From Myxococcales bacterium (GTDB taxonomy: Bacteria > Myxococcota_A > Polyangia > Haliangiales > Haliangiaceae), in the NCBI GenBank assembly GCA_016706545.1, contig JADJJK010000075.1, positions 176,522 to 240,521 on the forward strand: DNA of 64,000 nt, given 5' to 3'. Shown piece by piece: positions 1 to 10,681 of this stretch. How positions within the stretch are numbered: the stretch's first letter is position 1; each line of letters opens with the position of its first letter. The notes below the pieces were generated by a model that was not told where the DNA came from, did no database searches, and saw nothing but the letters and a program-made list of their open reading frames with translations. The translations under genes were made by a program, and so were the position numbers.

Positions 1-1964
1 AGGAACATGCGGACGCTCGCTGGCGGCAGCGGCACGCGCAGCATGCCCTCGACCACCGCGATGCGCTCGCCGGAGAACACGTCGCGCACCGCGGTCGGTC
101 GCGCGCCGTCGTCAGCAGCGTCGTAGCGCACGTGCAGCTCGGCGGTCTGCGGCAGCGCCGCGTCGTTGAACACAAACAGCGCGCGCGGCGCGCCGCCGGC
201 ATCCCAGGCCAGCTCCAGCGCGCACTCCGCGGTGGCCACGCGAAAGGGCAGCGGGTCAGCCAGCGGCGCCAGATCAGCGGCCAGCCCCTCCAGATCTTCC
301 AGCGAGCCAGGCCGCAGCCGACCCACCCGCCCCGGGCGCGCGCGTCGCGTCGCCGCTGCAGCGTCGCGTCCGCTCAGCGGACTCTCCTGCCATGGCTGGC
401 CACGCTCGTCTCGCTCCGGCGCCCATGGGCCGAGCACCACCGTCACGGGATGATGCTCCACCAGCTGCTGCAGCGTGTGCCACAGCGCGCGGCTAAGGTG
501 CGTGGCCACGGGCGCGATCACCGCGCGGTATCGCGCGAGCTCCTCGCCGGGAGCTTCTTCATCCAGCACGGCGTAGGCCACGCCGGCGCGCTCGAGCGCG
601 AGCTCCACCGCCGCTTGCCAGCGCCGCGCCACGGCCGCGCTCGGCGCCCCCAGCTCCGCGTGTCCGGCCTCGCCCAGGCCCAAGAGCTGGCTCACCACCG
701 GAGGCAGCGGATCCATCAGGCAAGACGCCTCCCCGAGCCGCGCCTCGCTGTCGGCGGAGAGCACCGCCACCGCTGGTCGTCGTCGCAGCGCGGGGAAGTC
801 CACCTCCTGGAGCGCGCGCAAGAGCGCGGGCGCCCACTGGCTGCCGGGCAGCGGTCGCCCGTGCGTGTCGACGAGCCCGCCGGCCCAGCGCTCTCGCTCC
901 ACCGCCATGGAGAAGCCAAGGCCGCGCGCGCCGGCGGCCAGCAGCGTCACCGCGCGCGCCTGATCTGCGGCCGGGCCTCCGGACGGCGGGAACCACGGCG
1001 CCTCGCCCACGCCGCACTCGAGCGCCAGCGGGAGCGCGGCGCTGCCCAGCGCGCGCAAGGCGTTGCGCCGCAGCTCGGCGACTCGCACGGGCCCATGCGA
1101 GTGCCTGGCCACCACGCCGCCGAGGTGCTCGCTGATGGCCCGCGCGCCGCGGTGCTGCAGGGGCAGGCCGTGCAGGCGCGCCAGCGCCCCTAGCCCCGCA
1201 TCGTCCAGCGCCGCGGCCAGGCGGCCCAGCGACCACGCGACCTCTCGCTCCTTGAAGGCCACCCAGGCCAGGCACCTCTCCTCGTCGTCCGCGGCCCAGG
1301 CGCGCGGCGGATCGGGCCAGGCGGGGTGCTGCGCAGCCCAGCGCGCCAGCGCCTCGGGGTGGTAGTCCAGGTCGTACGCTCCTCGGCGGAAGGAGAGGTG
1401 GGCTTCGTGATCCACCGCCAGCGCCACCACCGGACCGCCGGGCGCGCACATGGAGTCCACCTGCGCTGCCAGCGCCTGGTACCAGCGCGCCACCCGCGCG
1501 TGCAGCTTGGCGCTGGCATACGAAGGCAGCGTCACGCTGCGCGGCGGCAGCGGCAAGAGCGCCGGCGAGCCGTGCGCCGTGCGCGCCCAGATCTCGGGGT
1601 CGCGCAGGACATCGTCTGGGAAGCCCAGGCCGGTCAGCTCCGCGTTGGCCGCCGGTCCCACTCGCAGCACCACCGCCAGCTTGGCGCGCGCGGCCAGCTC
1701 GGTGAATCGGCGCAGATCCTGAGCGCCGCTCCACCGCCACGCACCCGGCGCTGGCTCATGCACGCTCCAGGGCACCGGGGTCTCCACCGCGGTGAGGCCA
1801 AGGTCGCGCAGGCCGGCGAGCGCCGCCTCCCAGTGCGCGGGCGGCACTCGCCAGTAATGCAAGGCGCCCAAGAAGAGCGGGAGCTGCGCCGGGCCGGCGG
1901 CCCCGGAGGCGCTCGCCAGCGCTAGCCCGCGGTCGTCAAACCAGGTGCGTGCAGGTGTCGCCAT
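1..1964 (-). CDS. GH35-like beta-galactosidase family protein (3' end off window)
   Basis: An open frame with no stop runs from an ATG at 1964 to the left edge, at least 654 residues. The N-terminal part has the look of a GH35/GH42 TIM barrel: 'LFLGALHYWRVPPAHWE' near residue 25-42, then 'GLTAVETPVPWSVHEP'. Likely acid/base Glu187 lies in 'AVDHEAHLSF', and Glu316 in 'LALECGVGEAPW' is a nucleophile candidate. The visible C-terminal part (ending 'VEGMLRVPLPPASVRMF') reads like the small beta domain that follows the barrel. These enzymes remove terminal beta-galactosyl residues. I see no signal peptide. The start overlaps the end of the Nudix gene by 43 nt, so the two are probably co-transcribed. 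Family is fairly secure; substrate is inference. Confidence 0.72.
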   Translation of the reverse strand, partial: MATPARTWFDDRGLALASASGAAGPAQLPLFLGALHYWRVPPAHWEAALAGLRDLGLTAVETPVPWSVHEPAPGAWRWSGAQDLRRFTELAARAKLAVVLRVGPAANAELTGLGFPDDVLRDPEIWARTAHGSPALLPLPPRSVTLPSYASAKLHARVARWYQALAAQVDSMCAPGGPVVALAVDHEAHLSFRRGAYDLDYHPEALARWAAQHPAWPDPPRAWAADDEERCLAWVAFKEREVAWSLGRLAAALDDAGLGALARLHGLPLQHRGARAISEHLGGVVARHSHGPVRVAELRRNALRALGSAALPLALECGVGEAPWFPPSGGPAADQARAVTLLAAGARGLGFSMAVERERWAGGLVDTHGRPLPGSQWAPALLRALQEVDFPALRRRPAVAVLSADSEARLGEASCLMDPLPPVVSQLLGLGEAGHAELGAPSAAVARRWQAAVELALERAGVAYAVLDEEAPGEELARYRAVIAPVATHLSRALWHTLQQLVEHHPVTVVLGPWAPERDERGQPWQESPLSGRDAAAATRRARPGRVGRLRPGSLEDLEGLAADLAPLADPLPFRVATAECALELAWDAGGAPRALFVFNDAALPQTAELHVRYDAADDGARPTAVRDVFSGERIAVVEGMLRVPLPPASVRMF

Positions 1965-2794
1965 ATCCGGGGGCCTCGCTCTTCTTGGGAAGGATCGAGC
2001 ACAAAACGGCTGGGGCCTCGCGCCCAGCTCGGCAGGTCGGCCATGGGGTGTGCATCGCCCTGGCCCAGCTCGAGATACTCCGGATCCCAAGGCAAGAGCA
2101 GGCACAACGCGCCGGCGGGGCCCTGTTCGGGCTGGCGAGCTGGCAGCATGGCCGCGCGGGGCAAGATCGGGTGCGGCTCGGCGCTGCGCGCGCGCGCGAG
2201 CACCATCGCGGCGTCGATGGTGCTGGCCTCCTGCAGCTCCCACAAGGTGCGGAGCTGCGGCGGCGGCAGGGCCAGCTCCTTGGCCAGCTCCAGCACGCGC
2301 GCCGGCGCGACCCAGCGCTGCTCCACGGCCTCCACCTCATCGGCGCTGGCGGCTTGCCCGGCCGGCAAGCTCGCCAGGAAAAACTGCGCCGCGAAGCGCT
2401 TGGGCTCGAGCGACGGCGTGATCCAGTGCGCCCATGGCACCAGCGCGTCCACGTCCCAGCGCAGGCCGGCCTGTGCCAGGAGCTGGCGCGCCGGCGCCTT
2501 GCCGGCCACCAGCATGGCGCGCAGCGACGCCAGCGCTGCCACCTGGTGGGGCTCGAGCGCCGCCGTGGCGCCGGGCTCCTCCACGGCGGTCACCAGCGCC
2601 ACGCCTGCTTCCTCGAACAGCTCGCGCGCGGCGCACTCGCGGTCCGTCTCGCCTGGATCCACGCCGCCGCCCGGGAACACGTACGCCGAGGCCATGAACG
2701 ACGCGCCGCGCCGTCGTCGCACCATGCACACCTCGAGCCCCCCGCTGGGAGGTTCTCGCAGCAAGATCACCGAGGCGGCTGGGTGCGGTGCCAT
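1922..2794 (-). CDS. Nudix hydrolase
   Basis: Protein of 290 residues. A full Nudix box G-x5-E-x7-R-E-U-x-E-E-x-G-U is visible around residues 45-68 ('GGVDPGETDRECAARELFEEAG'-type reading with the RE..EE.G core intact), following 'ASAYVFPGG'. Nudix enzymes hydrolyse nucleoside diphosphates linked to another group, using Mg2+ bound by the box glutamates. The long C-terminal half, with 'WAHWITPSLEPKRFAAQFFLA', resembles the NUDT7/NUDT19 (CoA diphosphatase-like) subgroup; that is a suggestion only. I use the ATG at 2794 rather than the TTG two codons upstream. It is divergent from the MBL-fold gene at 2881, leaving an 86-nt shared promoter region, and its 3' end overlaps the glycosidase gene. 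Confidence 0.85.
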   Translation of the reverse strand: MAPHPAASVILLREPPSGGLEVCMVRRRRGASFMASAYVFPGGGVDPGETDRECAARELFEEAGVALVTAVEEPGATAALEPHQVAALASLRAMLVAGKAPARQLLAQAGLRWDVDALVPWAHWITPSLEPKRFAAQFFLASLPAGQAASADEVEAVEQRWVAPARVLELAKELALPPPQLRTLWELQEASTIDAAMVLARARSAEPHPILPRAAMLPARQPEQGPAGALCLLLPWDPEYLELGQGDAHPMADLPSWARGPSRFVLDPSQEERGPRIWRHLHAPGLTTAG

Positions 2795-2880
2795 GCGCAA
2801 AAGAGTATGCCGAGCGCCGTCACCAAGTCACGCATCGCGGCGCGCTTGCTTTCCGGGTGTGGGCTGCGTACCGTCGAGGA

Positions 2881-4257
2881 ATGGTTGCACGCCTCACCTT
2901 CCTCGGCGCGGCGCGCGGGGTCACCGGGAGTTGCTATCACCTCGAGGTGGACGGCGCCGGCCTGCTGGTGGACTGCGGCACCTTCCAGGGCGACCGCGAC
3001 GCCGAGCGCCGAAACCGCGAGCCGCTGGCCATCGACGTGCCCGGGGTGCTGGCGCTGGTCTTGACCCACGGCCACCTCGATCACGTCGGCCGCACGCCGA
3101 TGCTGGCGCGCGCCGGCTTCGCCGGCAAGGTGCTGGGCCACGGCGCCACCCTCGATATCGCGCGGGTCATCCTGGATGACTCCGCCAAGCTGGCGCGCCG
3201 GGATCCGGCAGGGCCGGCGTACGGCGCAGAGGACGTGGAGGCGATGGCCTCCCGCATGTCGGCCCTCCCCGGGTACCGCAAGCCGGTGCGGGTGGGCCCG
3301 TTCTCGATCACGCTGTATGACGCCGGCCACATCCTCGGGAGCTCCTCGGTGCGCGTGGAGTGGAGCTCGGGCGGACAGCCGCGCGCCATCCTGTTCTCCG
3401 GGGATCTCGGGGTCGCCGGCGCGCCGCTCTTGCGCGACCCCAACACCGCCTGGGATCCAGCGCGGGACTCGGTGGACTTCGTGGTCACGGAGTCCACGTA
3501 CGGCGACCGGCTGCATGGCCCGCGCAGCGAGGTGCGCGACGAGCTGCAGCGCGTGGTGGAGCGCGCGGTTCGCGACGGCGGCAAGGTGCTGATCCCAGCC
3601 TTCTCCATCGGCCGCACCCAGGAGATCCTCTACGAGCTCAACGCCATGGTCGAGGCCGGCAAGCTGGCCGGGATCCCGGTGGTGGTGGATGGCCCGCTGG
3701 GCCTCTCGGCGACCCGCATCTACGAGCGCCACACCGACTGCTATGACGACCAGGCGATGCAGCTCCTGCGTCGCGGTGACCGCCCGCTGGAGTTCGACTC
3801 GCTGCACAGCGCAGGCGACGCGCGCGCCTCGCGGGCCGCGGTGGAGCTGGATGGGCCTGCCATCATCATCGCCGGCTCCGGCATGTGCCAGGGCGGTCGC
3901 ATTCGCCACCACCTGCAGCGCCACTTGCCAGATCCGCGCACCGACGTGTTGCTGGTGGGGTATCAGGCAGGCCGCACGCTCGGGCGCGATCTGCAAGAAG
4001 GCCGCAAGCAGGTCTACCTCGACGGCGAGGAGGTGGAGGTGCGCGCGCGCGTGACCACCATCAGCGGGCTGTCCGCGCACGCCGACCGCGACGGCCTGGC
4101 CGACTGGTTCTCGCACCTGCCGCGGCGCCCTGGGGCCGCGGCGTTCGTCACCCATGGCGAGGAGCCGCAGTCCCGCGCCTTCGCCCGCCGGCTGTCCGAC
4201 CGCTTCGGCGTGCGCGCCGAGGTCCCCGCGATGGGCGAGGTGGCCAAGCTAGATTGA
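2881..4257 (+). CDS. MBL-fold beta-CASP RNA-metabolising hydrolase
   Basis: Protein of 458 residues in the CPSF73/YSH1-like metallo-beta-lactamase family. The start 'MVARLTFLGAARGVTGSCY' is typical for bacterial and archaeal members. The metal motif H-x-H-x-D-H is present ('LTHGHLDHVG', about residue 60-70), as are later metal ligands ('YDAGHILGS', 'LFSGDLG') and a beta-CASP region with 'SGMCQGGRI' and 'SGLSAHADRDGL'. Such proteins act as exo- or endoribonucleases in the cytoplasm. ATG at 2881 is preferred over upstream in-frame codons because homologues begin at MxxxLxFLGAA. Divergent from the Nudix gene. Confidence 0.88.
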   Translation: MVARLTFLGAARGVTGSCYHLEVDGAGLLVDCGTFQGDRDAERRNREPLAIDVPGVLALVLTHGHLDHVGRTPMLARAGFAGKVLGHGATLDIARVILDDSAKLARRDPAGPAYGAEDVEAMASRMSALPGYRKPVRVGPFSITLYDAGHILGSSSVRVEWSSGGQPRAILFSGDLGVAGAPLLRDPNTAWDPARDSVDFVVTESTYGDRLHGPRSEVRDELQRVVERAVRDGGKVLIPAFSIGRTQEILYELNAMVEAGKLAGIPVVVDGPLGLSATRIYERHTDCYDDQAMQLLRRGDRPLEFDSLHSAGDARASRAAVELDGPAIIIAGSGMCQGGRIRHHLQRHLPDPRTDVLLVGYQAGRTLGRDLQEGRKQVYLDGEEVEVRARVTTISGLSAHADRDGLADWFSHLPRRPGAAAFVTHGEEPQSRAFARRLSDRFGVRAEVPAMGEVAKLD

Positions 4258-4280
4258 TCCCGCGGCCCGCCAGGCGGCGG

Positions 4281-4493
4281 CTACAGCGCGTGGACCTTCT
4301 TGACGCGGAAGTACGCGCCCATCATGCCGATGCCCATGCGGTTCTTGTCGAGCTCGCCGGTGAGCTCCGCGCGCTGCCCATCCTTGAGCAGCGCGACCTC
4401 CCCTTCGAGCTGGTAGTGAACGCCCTTCTCCGTCTCCATCACCCAGTGCCCACCCTCGAGATCGCTGCGACGGACCGTACCGGTGACCTTCAT
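4281..4493 (-). CDS. small hypothetical protein
   Basis: Short protein of 70 residues starting 'MKVTGTVRRSDLEGGHWVME'. A GAGGAG ribosome-binding site sits 6 nt before this ATG, which is why I choose it over the in-frame codon at 4538. Alternating polar/hydrophobic strands with 'GQRAELTGELDKNRMGIGMMG' suggest a small all-beta (OB/SH3-like) fold, reminiscent of DUF5818-type proteins. No catalytic motif, signal peptide or membrane segment is visible. It is convergent with the MBL-fold gene and divergent from sdaA. Function unknown. Confidence 0.65.
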   Translation of the reverse strand: MKVTGTVRRSDLEGGHWVMETEKGVHYQLEGEVALLKDGQRAELTGELDKNRMGIGMMGAYFRVKKVHAL

Positions 4494-4617
4494 GGCTGAC
4501 TCCTCGGTTCCAAGGGACCGATGCCCAAACGGTAGCATGCGCGCGCGCAGGAACTAGCAAGAAGCAGGCGACGACGAAGCGATCGTGGCAGGATGCCCCT
4601 TCTCCCGAGCGAGCCAC

Positions 4618-5991
<1,374 letters not shown>

Positions 5992-6033
5992 GCCGCCCAG
6001 GTGGCTCGCCCCAGACCCTCAGAGGACCAACGG

Positions 6034-7179
6034 ATGATCCCTTGCCAGCGGCACGCCTTCGATATCCCGGACGATGTGGCCTACTTCAACTGCGCGTACA
6101 TGGCGCCCACCCTCAAGGTGGTTCGTCAGGCGGCCGAGGACGCGCTCGCCCGCACCAGCCAACCCTGGCGGGTGACCCCGATGGACTTCTTCGCGCCGCC
6201 GGAGCGCGCGCGCGCGCTGTTCGCGCAGCTCATCGGCGCCACCGCGGACGACGTCGCCATCGTGTCCTCGGCCTCGTACGGCATCTCCACCGCGGCCAAG
6301 AACCTGCGGCTGCGCCGGGGCCAGAGCATCCTCCTGCTCGAGGGGGAGTTCCCCTCCAACGTCTACCCGTGGTACGAGCTGGCGCGGCGCGATGGCGGCA
6401 CCCTGCGCTTTGTGCCCAGGCCGCAGGACGGCGACTGGACCGCCGCCATCCTGCGCGCGCTCGACGACGAGGTGGCGATCGCCGCGCTGCCGCACTGCCA
6501 CTGGACCGATGGCAGCCTGGTCGATCTGGCGCGCGTGAGCCCGGCGCTGCAGGAGCGAGGCGCCAGGCTGGTGCTGGACGTCACGCAGTCGCTGGGTGCG
6601 CTGCCGCTGGACGTCTCACGCATCAAGGTCGACTTTCTGGCCTGCGCTGCCTACAAGTGGCTACTTGGCCCCAATGGCCTGTCCTTTCTGTACGCCTCGC
6701 CGGAGCACCACAACGGAGATCCGCTCGACTACAACTGGATCAACCGCGAGCGCTCGGAGGACTTCGCAGGGCTGGTGAACTACCGCGAGGGCTATCAGGC
6801 CGGCGCTCGCCGCTACGACGTCGGCGAGCGCTCGAGCTTCGTGCTCATCCCCATGGCCATCGCCGCGCTGGAGCAGCTCCTGGCCTGGACTCCGGAAGCC
6901 ATCATGGACACGCTGGGCGCGGTGACCGACGAGCTGGCCGCGCGGCTGTTGCCGCTGGGCGTGCATAGCCTGCCGGCGCCGCTGCGCGCGCGGCACATCC
7001 TGGGGGTGCAGTTCGCGGAAGGCGGAGAGCGCATGGCCGCCATGGTCGAGCAGCTGCGCGCGCGCAAGGTCTTTGTCAGCGTGCGCGGGCAGACCGCGCG
7101 CCTGGCACCGCACCTGTGGACGAACCAGCAGGACGTCGAGCGGCTGCTGGCCGCCGTCGCCGACCTGCGCCCGCGCTGA
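6034..7179 (+). CDS. class V aminotransferase family PLP enzyme
   Basis: Protein of 381 residues with the fold-type I PLP pattern of the NifS/CsdA and isopenicillin-epimerase-like group: 'VAYFNCAYMAP' at the start, 'VSSASYGISTAAKNL' for the phosphate loop, 'LVLDVTQSLGALPLDV' carrying the PLP Asp, and the Schiff-base lysine Lys208 in 'CAAYKWLLGPNG'. Substrate not assignable; possibilities are a cysteine desulfurase-like or amino-acid lyase/epimerase activity. ATG at 6034 follows an AGAGGA motif; an upstream GTG at 6001 is possible but less likely. Confidence 0.83.
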   Translation: MIPCQRHAFDIPDDVAYFNCAYMAPTLKVVRQAAEDALARTSQPWRVTPMDFFAPPERARALFAQLIGATADDVAIVSSASYGISTAAKNLRLRRGQSILLLEGEFPSNVYPWYELARRDGGTLRFVPRPQDGDWTAAILRALDDEVAIAALPHCHWTDGSLVDLARVSPALQERGARLVLDVTQSLGALPLDVSRIKVDFLACAAYKWLLGPNGLSFLYASPEHHNGDPLDYNWINRERSEDFAGLVNYREGYQAGARRYDVGERSSFVLIPMAIAALEQLLAWTPEAIMDTLGAVTDELAARLLPLGVHSLPAPLRARHILGVQFAEGGERMAAMVEQLRARKVFVSVRGQTARLAPHLWTNQQDVERLLAAVADLRPR

Positions 7180-7322
7180 TCGAAGCGCGCGGCGGGGCGC
7201 GGCGGGGCGCGCGGGATCTCCTTCTCGCACCGCCCTTCACCTCCTTCCTTCTGGCGCTTCCGGGTCACCTCGGCGGCGCGGCGACTTGTCTCTCCGCGGG
7301 CCACCGCGTAGCGTAGAAGGGC

Positions 7323-9611
7323 ATGGATGTCTTCGGTCTCGAACCGCGCCAGAGCGACTTGGCGCGCGGCATCGTGATCGTGAAGTGCGCCAACGCGCTG
7401 ACCCGCGCGGAGCAGCGTCAGGTGTGGCAACACCTGGCCGCCGCCGGCATCACCGAAGACGACAGCGAGGAGACCACGCCCGACGACCAGGAGCCGCCGC
7501 TGCGCCTGCTCACCGCGCCGTGGCTGCCTCCGGCCACCGAGGAGGTTGGCGCCCAGCGCGCCGCCCTGGAGCGGGCCAACGCGGCGTTCGCGCTGGACGC
7601 TGTGTGGTTCATCAAAGTTGAGACCGGGGTGGACGGGGAGGCCTGGCAAGAGCTGCGCGCCGCGCACCTGGCGGAGCGGCGGGAGGAGGCCGCGGCGCAG
7701 GCCGCCGGTCCCCCGCGCCGCGTCGTGGACGCCATCTTCGACGAGGCCGAGGTGCTCTACACCGCGCCGGATGCGCCGCTCACCAACCTCACGGTGTGGC
7801 CGGCGGCAGATCTGACCCCGGCGCTCGCGCGTGCGCAGGGGCCCGCGGCGGACTCCGATGACGCGCCGGCCAGCGGCTCCCTCTCAGGCTTCTCCGCCCG
7901 TGGCGCCGTTGCCTCGGGCGCGCGTCCCCGAGCGAGCGGCGAGGACCTGACCGCTGACGACGTCCATGAGGACGACGGGGACGACGGGGACGACGGGCGC
8001 GACGACTCCGGACGCGGCGACCCATCCGGCGACGCATCCGGCGCTACCTCCGGCGAGACCGTCGACGAAGAGCTCGCCGATGATCCTCAGGCCGAGTTCG
8101 GCGACGACGCCGACGAGGACGACGACGACTCCGACGGGGACGACGACGACTCCGACGAAGACGACGGGGATGGCGACGATCGCGACGACGGGCGCGGCTT
8201 TGGCTCCCGAGAAGACGAGGAAGACGACGACTCGGTGATGGAGCTGTTCTTGTCCGAGAGCCACTGGCGCAACGGCACTCCGCCAAGCGAGCGCTCGGTG
8301 CCCTTCCCCCTCGAGCACTACCCGGAGGTGCTCGATCAGTACGACTGGCGCGAGTTCGGCATCGCGCTCAAGCTCGGCGGCACCGCGATCGCGGGAGAAG
8401 ACTCCGTCATCAATGCGTTCTTCGCGCTGTGGCTCTCGGCCTATCAGGATGAGCGCATCGAGTCCTTCGAGCCGTTCGCCCGCGCCGACGTCGCGCACGA
8501 CCGCGTCCACCGCTCGGCGCTGCTCTGGGTGGAGCGCTTCACCGTCCCGGCGACGCCGGCGGATCAGGTGAGCTTCCTCATGTGGATCATCCACCGGCTG
8601 CACGAGATCATCCCGGTGGCCTGGGCGCGCTTCGATATCCATGACGAGTCCGGCAAGGTGCGCCGCGATGAGCAGGGCGAGATCGAGCTGATCCTCGCCG
8701 GCAACCCGCTGGCGGAGCGGCTCCGCCGCTACGGCGAGAGCGAGGCCCTGTCCTGGGCGGTGGCGCAGAGCGGGTGGACCCGCGCCGAGCTGGCGGCGAT
8801 GCTGGTCGAAGCGGCGCTGGAGCATGACCCGGACAACGCGGAGTCCGCGGTCCACGCCGAGCGCCTGCTGCGCCGCGCGCTGTCCTTCGACGCCTCATCG
8901 GAGGCCACCACGTTCCTGGCGGCGGTGCTGGTGCGCCAGGGCCGCGCGCCCGAGGCGATCCTGCTCGCGCGCGAGGGCCGCTCGCCGCTGCGGCTGTTTC
9001 TGGCGCGCGAGGTGGCCGAGCACGCCGAGAGCAAGCTTGGCCAGGTGCTGCCGCTCCTCGACGCCGACACCATGGAGCGCTCCGACGACGAAGATCTGGC
9101 CGATCTGGCCCACGCCATCGCGGTCTACGCGCCCCGCCACCTGGCGGCGTATCTGGAGCGCACGCCAGCGCGGGTCACCCTCTTGCCGCACCTGTACAAC
9201 GCCAGCTTCGAGCTGCGCCGCGAGCAATCCCTGGCCATCTTGCGTCGCGTGCTCAGCTTGCCCGAGCCCGACGCCACCGTGGAGGGCGCGCGGGGCGCCA
9301 TGGTGATGGCGTGGAACAACGCCTGCATCCACGCGCACGCCCTGGGCGAGTACGAGCTGGCCGTGGAGCTGGCCGATCGCGGCATGCCGTTCGCGGAAGA
9401 GAACCCGCACATCTATCACTCGGCCGCGTGCGCCTACGCGGCGATGGGCCAGATCGCCCCCGCGCTCACCGCGGTGCGCAACGCCATCGCCCACGACTAC
9501 GAGCACATCGAGAAGATGGAGACCGATCCGGACCTGGGCCCCCTGCACGGCCTCCCGGAGTTCTCCGCCATGTTCGCCGAGTGGCGCCACCAGCGCGCCG
9601 ACCTGAACTGA
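7323..9611 (+). CDS. TPR-like protein with a long acidic spacer
   Basis: Protein of 762 residues, no recognisable enzyme motif, no signal peptide. N-terminal about 200 residues are a mixed alpha/beta region. Residues about 210-306 are a highly acidic, Asp-rich low-complexity tract. From about 310 a conserved-looking domain starts ('LFLSESHWRNGTPPSERSVP'). The C-terminal third has helical repeats typical of myxobacterial TPR proteins ('NNACIHAHALGEYELAVELA', 'AACAYAAMGQIAPALTAVRNA') and ends with the common 'DPDLGPLHGLPEFSAMFAEWR' type signature. Likely a cytoplasmic scaffold. The 143 nt upstream hold a short GC-rich direct repeat and no gene. Confidence 0.75.
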   Translation: MDVFGLEPRQSDLARGIVIVKCANALTRAEQRQVWQHLAAAGITEDDSEETTPDDQEPPLRLLTAPWLPPATEEVGAQRAALERANAAFALDAVWFIKVETGVDGEAWQELRAAHLAERREEAAAQAAGPPRRVVDAIFDEAEVLYTAPDAPLTNLTVWPAADLTPALARAQGPAADSDDAPASGSLSGFSARGAVASGARPRASGEDLTADDVHEDDGDDGDDGRDDSGRGDPSGDASGATSGETVDEELADDPQAEFGDDADEDDDDSDGDDDDSDEDDGDGDDRDDGRGFGSREDEEDDDSVMELFLSESHWRNGTPPSERSVPFPLEHYPEVLDQYDWREFGIALKLGGTAIAGEDSVINAFFALWLSAYQDERIESFEPFARADVAHDRVHRSALLWVERFTVPATPADQVSFLMWIIHRLHEIIPVAWARFDIHDESGKVRRDEQGEIELILAGNPLAERLRRYGESEALSWAVAQSGWTRAELAAMLVEAALEHDPDNAESAVHAERLLRRALSFDASSEATTFLAAVLVRQGRAPEAILLAREGRSPLRLFLAREVAEHAESKLGQVLPLLDADTMERSDDEDLADLAHAIAVYAPRHLAAYLERTPARVTLLPHLYNASFELRREQSLAILRRVLSLPEPDATVEGARGAMVMAWNNACIHAHALGEYELAVELADRGMPFAEENPHIYHSAACAYAAMGQIAPALTAVRNAIAHDYEHIEKMETDPDLGPLHGLPEFSAMFAEWRHQRADLN

Positions 9612-9615
9612 CGCG

Positions 9616-10131
9616 CTACTCCCTTGTGTCCAGTTCGGGACTAGAGGAACGCACCTCCCGGATCCACTTCTTTTCTTGATACTGCGGGTTCTTTAGCAGT
9701 GTCAGCCACTCCGGATCGCCCGCTTTGGTACGAAAGACAGCATACTCAATCATGTCGTCTGCTGAAATCTCGACAGAACTCCCATATTTTCCAACAAGGC
9801 ACTGGATGAATCTTATTAGCTCCGATTCATCGGCCAACATGATTTCTCGGTGCCTGTCTCTTATAAATCGAAACGTCGGACTGCCATCGGTGGGCTGAGC
9901 ACGAACGTCGGATGGGACGAGCAGAACAACAACACGTCTCTCGGGCTGCAAGGGGATGGCCGCATAGTGCTCGCTGCAAGCTTGTGTAAACTCGGTCTCC
10001 GCTGCCTCGTATACGGATGGTCGAAGATCCGGATCACCACTCTTTTGTGTGAATTCAACATCTCGAATCTCTGTGATACTGCGTCGCCATGTTGTCCGTC
10101 GCTTCGCGAGCCGAATGAGATTCCGGGGCAC
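9616..10131 (-). CDS. hypothetical protein in AT-richer islet
   Basis: Protein of 171 residues with a GTG start; no family recognised. It is basic at the N-terminus ('MPRNLIRLAKRRTTWRRS'), then mixed alpha/beta with 'RRVVVLLVPSDVRAQP' and 'FIRDRHREIMLADESELIRF'. Codon use and base composition are clearly less GC-biased than the flanking genes, suggesting acquisition by transfer. It follows the HEAT-like gene by 14 nt on the same strand and converges on the TPR gene, whose stop lies only a few bases away. It could be an immunity or effector-associated protein, but nothing in the sequence proves that. Confidence 0.55.
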   Translation of the reverse strand: MPRNLIRLAKRRTTWRRSITEIRDVEFTQKSGDPDLRPSVYEAAETEFTQACSEHYAAIPLQPERRVVVLLVPSDVRAQPTDGSPTFRFIRDRHREIMLADESELIRFIQCLVGKYGSSVEISADDMIEYAVFRTKAGDPEWLTLLKNPQYQEKKWIREVRSSSPELDTRE

Positions 10132-10144
10132 AGATTTCTAAACC

Positions 10145-10681
10145 TTAGATGCGACTTGTGGCCTCAGCGGCGATCGATCTGATCTCATCATCTGGATCTT
10201 CCCTCTCGAGAAGGAGAAGCCTCTCCCGCACTTCATCGTCCGCTAGATGACAAGCTAGTCCGTAGATTGAACCTTCGCGAACCACTGGGTTGCTATGCCT
10301 CAGCAATGGAATGAGCACAGCCTTCACCAATTCGGTACTCTTGACCCGGCCCGCAATCTCTGCTGCGAAAGTAAGATGTGCGTCGGTCAAGCACCCTGAC
10401 CCAAGAAGATCGATCAGTTGCAGAGGGTACACTTCTGCCAAATAATCAAACATGTCCTCGCAAGGCCGCCGCCAACGAGCATTAAGCTCCACTGCGACAT
10501 GGGGATGGAGCATAGGGTACTGATAAGGACGTCCCCTGAGGGAATTCCTCATCGCTTCAATTCGCTTCTCTTCGATGGACCTTGCCAGGGTTCCAACTGG
10601 CGGACCTGCGGCGTTTCCACGGCCAATCATCGAAGTTTTGCCAACAGGGGGACCTGCGACTTCGCCACGCCCGTTCATCAT
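10145..10681 (-). CDS. HEAT-repeat-like protein
   Basis: Protein of 178 residues. The C-terminal half shows paired helices with a HEAT-type pattern ('LLRHSNPVVREGSIYGLACH', 'DDEIRSIAAEATSRI'). The N-terminus carries a near-duplicate 15-residue unit: 'GRGEVAGPPVGKTSM' followed by 'GRGNAAGPPVGT'. The first ATG overlaps the stop of the upstream TIGR04255-like remnant, so the two were translationally coupled. Composition is AT-richer than the chromosome around it. HEAT proteins usually serve as binding scaffolds; partner unknown. Confidence 0.6.
   Translation of the reverse strand: MMNGRGEVAGPPVGKTSMIGRGNAAGPPVGTLARSIEEKRIEAMRNSLRGRPYQYPMLHPHVAVELNARWRRPCEDMFDYLAEVYPLQLIDLLGSGCLTDAHLTFAAEIAGRVKSTELVKAVLIPLLRHSNPVVREGSIYGLACHLADDEVRERLLLLEREDPDDEIRSIAAEATSRI

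Noticed and set aside
559..1740. Minus-strand 393-codon frame with an ATG inside the glycosidase region
   Set aside because: Wrong frame: the frame starting at 1964 gives a coherent GH35-like protein without stops, whereas this one is Arg/Gly-rich noise.
2767..4155. Long antisense open frame over the MBL-fold gene
   Set aside because: Shadow of a gene with a complete HxHxDH metallo-hydrolase; the antisense product has no family features.
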